From an uncultured Dorea sp. (GTDB lineage Bacteria; Bacillota; Clostridia; Lachnospirales; Lachnospiraceae): DNA of 64,000 nt. Below the pieces are notes generated by a model. The model was given only the letters and a program-made list of their open reading frames with translations, had not been told where the DNA came from and did no database searches. Each line of letters opens with the position of its first letter. Position 1 is the stretch's first letter. Positions 9,332 to 16,403 of the stretch are shown here, one piece after another. Location: NCBI GenBank assembly GCA_910578495.1, contig CAJTRE010000011.1:1-64000 (forward strand), written 5' to 3'. A program made the position numbers and the translations under genes.

Positions 9332-10345
9332 ATGAGAATCACAACAAACGCAATATTAAGAAATTATAAATCTAACTTAGGGCAGTCTCTTTCTAACTTA
9401 GACAGTTGCAGAACGAAAGTTATGACCGGACGCAACTTCAATTCCGTTTCCGAAGATCCTGCCAGTGCTCTTCGTGCCGCTACTTTACAAAAAAGATATG
9501 CGCAGAACCAAGACTACTTAAATAATGTTGAAGACGCACAGTCCTTTCAGGATTGTCAGGAAGATGCCGCTATGCAGATTAATAATGTCGCACAAACGCT
9601 TAGTAAGAAATACGGTCTTGAATCCTTAAATGGAACAAACGGTTCTTTAGAAACACGTAAGACCTATGCAGATGCATGGCGCGGTGCTCAGGAAAGCATG
9701 GTTCTTAGTCTCAACGCTTCCTACGAAGGCAAATATGTATTTGCCGGCGGCGACGGAAAGGAACCTCCGTTTGCATTGAAAACCGATGCCAGCGGTAAGC
9801 AGATTCTGACTTATCGTGGAAAAGACGTGAATGATCCTGCTAATCAAGCTATTTTGGACGAATTATCGAAAGAATCCTTATACATTGACTTAGGTTTTGG
9901 TCTTTCCTCTTCTGCCGATGGTTCTTTAGATCCATCCAGCGCTTTTAACACCAGTCTTCCTGGTCTCAATTTGATAGGATATGGTCAGGATGCGAATGGT
10001 AATCCAAAGAACATGATTCTTCTTGCGGGAGAAATTGCAAATGTACTTGAAGCAGATAACTTTGACAGAGACAAATTCAAAGAACTTTTGGACGGATTTG
10101 ACGAAGGAAGAAGTACCGTACTAGAGCAGGTAACAACTCTTGGTACAAAGACAGAGTTCTTGAACACAACTAAGGAGCGCTTAAAAACAAATGAGATCAG
10201 CCTTGCTACGCAATATGACACTGTTGTCAATGCTGATATGGCGGCCGCTATTACTAACTTCTCATGGGCGCAGTATGCTTATAATTCCGCTCTGAAAGTT
10301 GGAACCAATATTTTATCGCCTTCATTTATTGACTTTATGAAATAA
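9332..10345 (+). CDS. flgL: Flagellar hook-associated protein 3, FlgL
   Basis: This 337-aa flagellin-like junction protein joins FlgK to the filament. The N-terminus starts MRITTNAILRNYKSNLGQSL and continues with a flagellin-type helical segment (GRNFNSVSEDPASALRAATL). The C-terminus (DMAAAITNFSWAQYAYNSAL) is the conserved flagellin C-terminal helix region. It starts 14 bp after flgK with ribosome site CAGGAGGAA. Confidence 0.95.
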   Translation: MRITTNAILRNYKSNLGQSLSNLDSCRTKVMTGRNFNSVSEDPASALRAATLQKRYAQNQDYLNNVEDAQSFQDCQEDAAMQINNVAQTLSKKYGLESLNGTNGSLETRKTYADAWRGAQESMVLSLNASYEGKYVFAGGDGKEPPFALKTDASGKQILTYRGKDVNDPANQAILDELSKESLYIDLGFGLSSSADGSLDPSSAFNTSLPGLNLIGYGQDANGNPKNMILLAGEIANVLEADNFDRDKFKELLDGFDEGRSTVLEQVTTLGTKTEFLNTTKERLKTNEISLATQYDTVVNADMAAAITNFSWAQYAYNSALKVGTNILSPSFIDFMK

Positions 10346-10379
10346 TTATGTTTAAAAATGAAAGGGGGGATTCCACAGT

Positions 10380-10985
10380 ATGGAACAGCTTATTAAAATC
10401 ACAACCGTACCAATTCAGTACGAACTCAAAATCAATAAGGCCAGGTTAGAATATCAGAATAGCAAGGCTGAGTTGGAAATCAGACGAAATGAAGGAGGTC
10501 TTTCCATTAAGAGCCGTCCTGTACGGTTAAATCTTGATACTTTTGAAGCGAGAAATTCTATTACACCTACCACTGCAAGAAGTGTGAAACAGAGCGCCGA
10601 AAAAGGAAAGACAGCAGCTTATAACGCAACTGCCCAGTTTGCCCAGGAGGGACAACTCATGTTAAAAACAGATATTGGAGAAGATGCTATTAATCAAGTT
10701 ATTGCACAACGCACACAGCTTCCTACCGGTGATTTTCAATTAGGTTTTATCCCGACAGAGCCTGTTGAGATAAATTATCAGCCTGCCAGTCTGACAATTA
10801 ACTATCAGATGGATAAGTTGAATTTTGATTTGAAGGTTGCAAATGGAAACTTTGAATTTATTCCTGGCAATATTGAACTTACAATTACACAACAACCTGA
10901 TTTATTAATTGAATACATTGGCGGACCAATCTATGTTCCACCGAGTGCTGATCCAAATTATGAAGCATTAGATGTAAGGGCTTAA
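10380..10985 (+). CDS. DUF6470-family flagellar-locus protein (YviE-like)
   Basis: This 201-aa protein of unknown function resembles the conserved small protein found between flgL and fliW in Firmicutes (B. subtilis YviE position; DUF6470). It begins with beta-rich segments (ITTVPIQYELKINKARLEYQ) and has a middle helical part and a beta-rich C-terminus ending GGPIYVPPSADPNYEALDVR. No signal peptide or membrane segment is visible. Its stop codon lies within a terminator-like hairpin. Confidence 0.75.
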   Translation: MEQLIKITTVPIQYELKINKARLEYQNSKAELEIRRNEGGLSIKSRPVRLNLDTFEARNSITPTTARSVKQSAEKGKTAAYNATAQFAQEGQLMLKTDIGEDAINQVIAQRTQLPTGDFQLGFIPTEPVEINYQPASLTINYQMDKLNFDLKVANGNFEFIPGNIELTITQQPDLLIEYIGGPIYVPPSADPNYEALDVRA

Positions 10986-11006
10986 TGAAATTAGGCCCTT
11001 ACTTTT
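10974..11006 (+). terminator. Terminator-like hairpin overlapping the DUF6470 stop codon
   Basis: GTAAGGGC pairs perfectly with GCCCTTAC across a 13-nt loop and is followed by TTTT. The 5' arm is coding sequence of the upstream gene. It would limit readthrough from flgKL into fliW-csrA. Confidence 0.5.
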
Positions 11007-11051
11007 GTATACACTTACCATATACATTTATACACATAAGGAGGTATTACT

Positions 11052-11498
11052 TTGAATATTGAAGCAAAATACTTTGGAAATGTTACTTATGACAATGATG
11101 ATGTGATTCAGATCTTAAATGGACTGTTTGGTTTTGAAGAATACTCACAATATCTTTGTATTCCATTTCAGGAAGACGACAGTGCTATGCTCTCCCTGCA
11201 AAGTTTAGATGATGAAAATCTATCTTTTGTTTTAATGGACCCTTTTACTCTTGTTTCCGACTATGCCCTTACGCTCTCTGCACAGGACAAAAAGGAACTT
11301 GAAATTAATGATAACAACGACAATCTCGCATGTTATGTGATTTGTGTGATTCGTGACTCTGTAGCAGCTTCTACGGTCAACCTGAAAGCTCCTTTGGCTA
11401 TTAATACTGTTAGCAATAAAGCCAAGCAGATTATGCTGGAAAATACCGAGTATACATTCCGTCATGAACTTGGCGGTCTAATGAAGAAGGAGGACTAG
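11052..11498 (+). CDS. fliW: Flagellar assembly factor FliW (CsrA antagonist)
   Basis: This 148-aa protein is typical FliW: residues 1-35 contain IQILNGLFGFEEYSQYLCIP, followed by the core with VLMDPFTLVSDYAL and the closing motif LKAPLAINTVSNKAKQIML. FliW binds free flagellin and CsrA in turn, releasing CsrA from flagellin mRNA when flagellin is low. The start codon is TTG at 11052, supported by AAGGAGG ten bases upstream; no ATG is better placed. It is followed after 4 bp by csrA, so the two are coexpressed. Confidence 0.95.
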   Translation: MNIEAKYFGNVTYDNDDVIQILNGLFGFEEYSQYLCIPFQEDDSAMLSLQSLDDENLSFVLMDPFTLVSDYALTLSAQDKKELEINDNNDNLACYVICVIRDSVAASTVNLKAPLAINTVSNKAKQIMLENTEYTFRHELGGLMKKED

Positions 11499-11502
11499 AC
11501 AT

Positions 11503-11727
11503 ATGCTTATACTACAACGACGGAAAGGTCAGTCACTTTCCATTAATCAAAATATTACTCTGACAGTTGTAGAAACCGGCCCGGACTGGGTAAAACTTGC
11601 CATTGATGCACCGAAAGAAATCCCTGTTCTCCGTTCCGAGTTAAAAGAAGCTGCTGATGAAAATAAGAAAGCTTCCCAATCTGCATCTATGCAAACTCTG
11701 GGGGAACTTATTAAAAAGAACTTATAA
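11503..11727 (+). CDS. csrA: Translational regulator CsrA
   Basis: This 74-aa RNA-binding protein has the CsrA fold. MLILQRRKGQSLSI is the first strand, VKLAIDAPKEIPVLRSEL is the RNA-contact strand with the conserved VLR(S/R)E, and a polar tail follows. It blocks translation by binding GGA motifs near ribosome sites. The likely targets here are the leaders of the two flagellin genes (49214-49325 and 53089-53199), each with GGA in a hairpin loop. A strong terminator follows. Confidence 0.96.
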   Translation: MLILQRRKGQSLSINQNITLTVVETGPDWVKLAIDAPKEIPVLRSELKEAADENKKASQSASMQTLGELIKKNL

Positions 11728-11743
11728 CTTTCTTTAGATACTC

Positions 11744-11781
11744 AAAAAGAGTGGAAACAAAATTTGTTTCCACTCTTTCTT
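11744..11781. terminator. Bidirectional terminator between csrA and a chemoreceptor gene
   Basis: AAAGAGTGGAAACAAA pairs with TTTGTTTCCACTCTTT, a 16-bp perfect stem, flanked by A-rich and T-rich tracts. It can end both csrA (rightward) and the convergent chemoreceptor gene (leftward). Confidence 0.9.
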
Positions 11782-11838
11782 CATTCTATACTTATCAAAT
11801 TATTCTCTACACATCCGATACATATGTATTTGAATATC

Positions 11839-13530
11839 CTAGCCGGAGAATCTGCCACTTGTATCACGCAATTGGAACTGAGATAGCAAATCTTTCAAAA
11901 GCTGTGCCTGACCGGATAACTCTTCACTTGTAGCAGCGCTCTCTTGTGCTGTTGCAGAGTTCGTCTGTACAACACTTGAAATCTGATCTAATCCCTGAGT
12001 TACCTGAGCAACTGCATTAGACTGCTCATCTGTTGCCACAGTAATCTTATCCACATAATTTACAGCGCTCTTAGTTCCCTCTACAGTTTCAAGCAATGCC
12101 TGTGCTGTCTGATCGGCAATCTTTGTACCGTTTTCAACTGCCTGAATAGTTCCTTCAATCAGAACAGTTGTGTTATTCGCTGCCTCTGCGCTCTTAGAAG
12201 CCAGATTACGAACTTCATCAGCTACAACAGCAAATCCCTTTCCTGCTTCTCCCGCACGAGCCGCCTCTACAGCCGCATTCAGCGCAAGAATATTTGTCTG
12301 GAATGCAATATCCTCAATAGTCTTAATAATCTTTCCGATATCGCCGGATTTCTGACTGATATCTCCCATTGCAACAATTAATTCTTGCATATGTTCATTA
12401 GATACTGTTAATTCTGCCTGTGCCTGTGATACTTTCTCACTTGCCTCTTTAGAATTACCTGCAGTATTCTTAATCTCACGAGAAATCTCATTAACGGTTG
12501 CCGCGAGTTCTTCTACAGAACTTGCCTGTTCTGTAGCTCCCTGAGAAAGCGCCTGTGCGCCTGAAGACACCTGATCTGCTCCGCTTGCAACCTGATTTGA
12601 CGCCTCATTAATTTGAGACAATGTATCGCTCAGATTGTGGTTCATATGACGAATAGACTGAAGGATTGGTCCAAAATCTCCTGGATAAAGACTCTCATCT
12701 GATTTCAAATTAAAGTTTCCTTTTGCCATCTCATTCATAAGATAGGTCAGATTCTTCACAATATCACCAAGTTTGGTACAAGTAAGACGAACATTCTTTA
12801 CGAGAGCACCAATTTCGTCTTCAGCATCATAATCCAACTGATGAGACATCTGTCCGTTTGCAATTCCGCTCATAACCTCTTCTACTTGTCTTACCGGACG
12901 TACAATCATTTTTGTAACTTTTATGCTAATAATAAGCGCTAATATAATAGATACTGCAAGCAATGATGCAACGAGAATAACTGCATTATTTGTCATCTTA
13001 ACACTATCTTCTATTGCCTTCTCCTGAATAGCAGCCGTTTGCTCGTTTAACGGTTTTACTACATTTACTACATTCTCAAGCGCCGGTGTACACTCCTCAA
13101 GAATAATTTTGTGAGCCAGCTTAAAGTTACCATCGTCCATTGCCTGAAGCACGTCATTTCCAATTTCAAACCATGCGTACATCGCATCTTCATACTCTTT
13201 TAATGCTTTCTCATCCAGAATGTTCAGCTTCTCAACAAGTTCGAAGTTAGTACGTATCTGCTCCATATTATCTTCAATACTCTTTTTATTCTCTGATGTC
13301 ACCTCTTCAGAAATTACACAGTCTCTCAAACGACGAGCAGCAATATTTGCAGAGATACGATTCCCCTTGATAGCGTCATCCGCTTTTATCACTTTTTCCA
13401 CAAAATACTCTAGCTCCTGATTCGTCTGTTTAAGTTTACTAATCGATATTAACGCAATAATAATACTAAAAATCAGTACCACGCTAAACCCCATTATTAA
13501 CTTACTTCTTATTTTTAGTTTCTTCAGCAT
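11839..13530 (-). CDS. Methyl-accepting chemotaxis protein (HAMP, four-helix sensor)
   Basis: This chemoreceptor of about 563 aa has one N-terminal membrane segment (about residues 12-33), an extracellular helical domain of about 155 residues (4HB_MCP type), a second membrane segment (about 190-210), HAMP (about 211-265) and a long cytoplasmic coiled coil. The signalling hairpin tip (IEDIAFQTNILALNAAVEAA then AGEAGKGFAVVADEVR) is complete. The ligand cannot be told from the sequence. The second Met is preferred because GAGGAGG lies six bases before it. The start overlaps the upstream nucleotidyltransferase-like gene by 29 bp. Confidence 0.93.
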   Translation of the reverse strand: MLKKLKIRSKLIMGFSVVLIFSIIIALISISKLKQTNQELEYFVEKVIKADDAIKGNRISANIAARRLRDCVISEEVTSENKKSIEDNMEQIRTNFELVEKLNILDEKALKEYEDAMYAWFEIGNDVLQAMDDGNFKLAHKIILEECTPALENVVNVVKPLNEQTAAIQEKAIEDSVKMTNNAVILVASLLAVSIILALIISIKVTKMIVRPVRQVEEVMSGIANGQMSHQLDYDAEDEIGALVKNVRLTCTKLGDIVKNLTYLMNEMAKGNFNLKSDESLYPGDFGPILQSIRHMNHNLSDTLSQINEASNQVASGADQVSSGAQALSQGATEQASSVEELAATVNEISREIKNTAGNSKEASEKVSQAQAELTVSNEHMQELIVAMGDISQKSGDIGKIIKTIEDIAFQTNILALNAAVEAARAGEAGKGFAVVADEVRNLASKSAEAANNTTVLIEGTIQAVENGTKIADQTAQALLETVEGTKSAVNYVDKITVATDEQSNAVAQVTQGLDQISSVVQTNSATAQESAATSEELSGQAQLLKDLLSQFQLRDTSGRFSG

Positions 13531-14680
13531 ATTCATCCTCCTCTTTGCCTTTAGTTCTTATATGTGATAATCTAATAAGAATATCCTGTAATTCCTTCCT
13601 TTTTTTTACTGCCGCCCGCTTCATCAGCCTTATCTGCCGGATCATCCAACAAAATATCAGTAAAAAAGGAAAACGCTCTAAAATTGGGAAATATTGTACC
13701 ATATAATCTTTTGGCGGAAAATACCATGTTCTTTTCTTTAGCGACCACTCTTTTTCCCGATCTCGCTCATAGAAATCCAAGCGTAACCCCTCTCTTGGAA
13801 GTATGCGGTCTCCTAAAGATCTATTTCTCTCTCCACCCGAGAGAACATACTCTTCTAACTGTACTGTCACGTCATCATACGGAACATCTCCCTCTTCAAA
13901 CCACATTCGCGCAAGATTATATATTTGAATTGAAAAATCTGTAAATTGGGCTTTTTGCAAAAAATCTTTAACAAATTCCCACTTGAACTCTTCTTCAAGC
14001 ATTCGTAAAAATTGCCAGTAATCAAGAATATCTCTTATCTTGAGTAGTTTTCTTACATACAACTCAACCATCTTTCCAACGATATAGAAATACTCATCCT
14101 CTTTTTCCAATATATGAATAAAACGATAATCGTTTTTCAAGCGGCATCTCTTAATCGCACCTGCAAAACGTTTCTTGTACACCTTATTCTCAACTGGAAA
14201 CTGTGTATAAAACACAACCTTCAGTCCGGGAATCCTTGTATAAATGATTCCTCCATCTACCCGATTTTCCTGGCGTTCATAATCCATATCCTTCATAAAT
14301 TGATGCACAACGCACATTTCTGTATCTTCCAAAAAAATCTCAATAGCTCCAAGATGAGCCATCTCCGGCTGCTGATATAGTTTCCTATATCCAGCCCCCG
14401 ACAGAATCAATGCGTGTACACGATGTCTTTCCAATTGCCACATGAGCACCTGTTCTGCGCGCTCAAATGCATTATTAAGAAGCAGAGCCTTATGGTACTT
14501 TTGATAAAACTGTTCTTGCGAATCTATAAAACCGTTCTTCTCTACTCCCAGAGCTCCCAGATATACAATACTGAGAACATTATGGAAATCACATTCCTTT
14601 AACAGAACTTCCCAATTTATTGCCTTTCTCAACACCGGTGCAGGGCGCTGATTAATGACAGCCTTCAACAGCATAAACAT
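13502..14680 (-). CDS. Nucleotidyltransferase-like protein (NTP_transf_5-like), probably inactive
   Basis: This 392-aa protein has the layout of the uncharacterised nucleotidyltransferase family (PF14907 type). An N-terminal helical region (LLKAVINQRPAPVL) is followed by a segment resembling the family's Gly-x-x-Leu-Arg-x-x-Tyr motif (HALILSGAGYRKLYQQPEM), then AHLGAIEIFLEDT where active relatives carry a DxD-type metal site. Here those acids are missing (GAIEI). The C-terminal third is basic, with a hydrophobic segment near residues 330-345. No ribosome site lies near the ATG at 14680. An in-frame ATT at 14701 with AAGGAAG upstream would give I-N-Y-E-T-R-Y in front, so the true start may be non-ATG. 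It lies in the fliD run; its role is unknown. Confidence 0.55.
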   Translation of the reverse strand: MFMLLKAVINQRPAPVLRKAINWEVLLKECDFHNVLSIVYLGALGVEKNGFIDSQEQFYQKYHKALLLNNAFERAEQVLMWQLERHRVHALILSGAGYRKLYQQPEMAHLGAIEIFLEDTEMCVVHQFMKDMDYERQENRVDGGIIYTRIPGLKVVFYTQFPVENKVYKKRFAGAIKRCRLKNDYRFIHILEKEDEYFYIVGKMVELYVRKLLKIRDILDYWQFLRMLEEEFKWEFVKDFLQKAQFTDFSIQIYNLARMWFEEGDVPYDDVTVQLEEYVLSGGERNRSLGDRILPREGLRLDFYERDREKEWSLKKRTWYFPPKDYMVQYFPILERFPFLLIFCWMIRQIRLMKRAAVKKRKELQDILIRLSHIRTKGKEEDEYAEETKNKK

Positions 14681-14738
14681 ATATCTGGTTTCGTAATTAA
14701 TCTATCTCACTTCCTTATACAAAAAATATCCGTCATTA

Positions 14739-15515
14739 TTATATATCGGAACATTTATTAGAAATATTACATTTTTTTTCATTTTTTTTTCTTTCTTCTC
14801 TAATTCTTCTTTCTTCAAAAATATCTGTCGCAATTGGGTTGTAAATTGCATTCTTTTCATCCGCCGCCACTGTTCCGGCAACCAGCGTTATATTTCTCTT
14901 CTTCATGATCGTGACAAGCTCTCTCGCATGGCTCGCCACCAATACCGTAATCCCATGATAATTCACCTCATCGAAAAGCTGCATTAGATCCCATGACATA
15001 TCTGGATCTAAATTGGCGGTAGGTTCATCTGCCAGTAAAACCTGCGGCTCTGTGGACAGCGCACGAGCTAACAGCGCACGAGCCTGCTCTCCCCCGGACA
15101 ATTCATTCGGAAATGCGTTTGCCTTCCCTGCAATGCCCACCAGTCCAAGAGCGCGCAGAATCCTGCTTCTCATTTTCCTATCATCTTTTCCCGCCGCCAT
15201 AAGCGCCAACATAATATTATCATATACCGTCCGGTCTCCCAACATTCCTATATCCGGAGACATAATACCAATCTTACGCCTATAATACGGTATTTTGTTC
15301 TTTTTTATCAAATCCACTCTCTTCCCACAAGCCGTAATCTGGCCCGACGTTACCTCCTCCTGCTTCATAAGAAGGTGTAAAAGCGTGCTTTTCCCTGCTC
15401 CACTCTTACCTGTAATAAAGACAAACTCTCCTTTTTCTATCTCGAATGATACATCCTCCAATGCGATTTCATCCCGAAACATCTTCGTAACATGATCAAA
15501 TACAATTTCTATCAT
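14739..15515 (-). CDS. FtsE-like ABC transporter ATP-binding protein without a partner permease
   Basis: This 258-aa ATPase has Walker A (ITGKSGAGKSTLL), the signature LSGGEQARALLARAL, Walker B (VLLADEPTANLDP) and the switch His (VASHARE). The order and spacing are FtsE/LolD-like. About 45 residues of charged, Arg/Lys/Glu-rich tail follow the ATPase core. I chose the ATG at 15515 with AAGGAAGG upstream; the preceding TTG at 15533 is badly placed. No FtsX-like permease is adjacent. A terminator separates it from the fliT-like gene before it, so it may have its own promoter. Confidence 0.8.
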   Translation of the reverse strand: MIEIVFDHVTKMFRDEIALEDVSFEIEKGEFVFITGKSGAGKSTLLHLLMKQEEVTSGQITACGKRVDLIKKNKIPYYRRKIGIMSPDIGMLGDRTVYDNIMLALMAAGKDDRKMRSRILRALGLVGIAGKANAFPNELSGGEQARALLARALSTEPQVLLADEPTANLDPDMSWDLMQLFDEVNYHGITVLVASHARELVTIMKKRNITLVAGTVAADEKNAIYNPIATDIFEERRIREERKKNEKKCNISNKCSDI

Positions 15516-15531
15516 ATGGATTCCTTCCTTC

Positions 15532-15583
15532 AAAAAACAAGAGCCATTGTGCCTCTTCTATTCGTTGGTACAACAGCTCTTTG
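15532..15583 (-). terminator. Terminator inside the fliD run
   Basis: Read leftward, AAGAGC then TTGTACC pairs with GGCACAA then GCTCTT, and the arm is followed by GTTTTTT. It stands between the fliT-like gene and the FtsE-like ATPase and would partly separate fliD-fliS-fliT from the downstream genes. Confidence 0.55.
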
Positions 15584-15586
15584 TTT

Positions 15587-15994
15587 CTATTGGTTCTCAT
15601 AAAAAGAAGCTTTTCCCGCCAGTTTACGACTGATAACCTTATCAATATCAATGGTACGTTCTAAAACGCTTTTCATCTGTCTACTGACTGAGACAAGCCG
15701 CTTCGCTAACTCATCTTCTGATTCTTCCGGCTCACAGCCATTCAGAAGCGAAGCCATCGTTTTTCTTTCCATACTGTCTACCGCTTCTAGAATAGCATAT
15801 ATTTTGCGTTTTGTCTCGCTTGCTTTGTCCATTTCATTCTTACGCATCTCCAAGAGAAGCTGCACCGAATCTCTGTCATTCCTGGAAAGGGTATCTGCAA
15901 GCTCTTTTGTCAGTCGTTCAATCTCCAATAGCTCTGTATAATTTCTCTGTTCCAGCTTTAATATCTCGACTAAAAGTTCATTCTGGTTCTCCAT
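15587..15994 (-). CDS. FliT-like flagellar export chaperone (by position)
   Basis: This protein of about 135 aa is predicted nearly all helical, with long Glu/Lys/Leu-rich stretches (ILKLEQRNYTELLEIERLTK) and a FlgN/FliT-like layout. It follows fliS by 13 bp, the usual place of fliT, the FliD chaperone. I took the ATG at 15994 (MENQNELL) with GGAGAAG upstream instead of the more upstream Met. Sequence similarity to FliT is weak by eye, so the assignment depends mainly on gene order. Confidence 0.6.
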   Translation of the reverse strand: MENQNELLVEILKLEQRNYTELLEIERLTKELADTLSRNDRDSVQLLLEMRKNEMDKASETKRKIYAILEAVDSMERKTMASLLNGCEPEESEDELAKRLVSVSRQMKSVLERTIDIDKVISRKLAGKASFYENQ

Positions 15995-16007
15995 ACTCTT
16001 CTCCACT

Positions 16008-16379
16008 TTATGTTCCGGCCACTTTATCGGCTTCCTTAAATGCATCTCGCAGTTCTGACACAAGCGGCTTCAATTCCTCAATTACCACTGGGTTTCTGCC
16101 TGCCTGCAGTCTGCTGAGCTCAAATAAAAAGAATTCATACATTCTGCGCAAATCCATGCTGATACTATATTCCATATTCAAAGTATGATTCAAATACTGG
16201 ACAATCTCCTGTGAGCGCACAACTGCTCTCTCAAATATTTCGTATTCCTCTTCTTCCAACGCGAGCTGTGCTCTTGTCAGACGTTTGAGCAACTCATCAT
16301 AGAGAAGTAATAATCTCTCGCCGGATGTCATTGTATTGACAGACTGCATCTTATATTGTTCATATCCATTTTGATACAT
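16008..16379 (-). CDS. fliS: Flagellin export chaperone FliS
   Basis: This 123-aa helical protein has the FliS hallmarks: an N-terminal YxQ-type start, the TMTSGERLLLLYDELLKRL helix, then LNMEYSISMDLRRMYEFFLF (family L..YI...L). FliS binds the flagellin C-terminus and prevents early polymerisation. It sits between fliD and the fliT-like gene. Confidence 0.95.
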   Translation of the reverse strand: MYQNGYEQYKMQSVNTMTSGERLLLLYDELLKRLTRAQLALEEEEYEIFERAVVRSQEIVQYLNHTLNMEYSISMDLRRMYEFFLFELSRLQAGRNPVVIEELKPLVSELRDAFKEADKVAGT

Positions 16380-16403
16380 ATTAGTTCCCTTTCATCAAAC
16401 TTC

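Noticed and set aside
11751..11933. 60-aa plus-strand ORF after csrA
   Set aside because: It begins in a terminator hairpin and runs antisense into the chemoreceptor 3' end.
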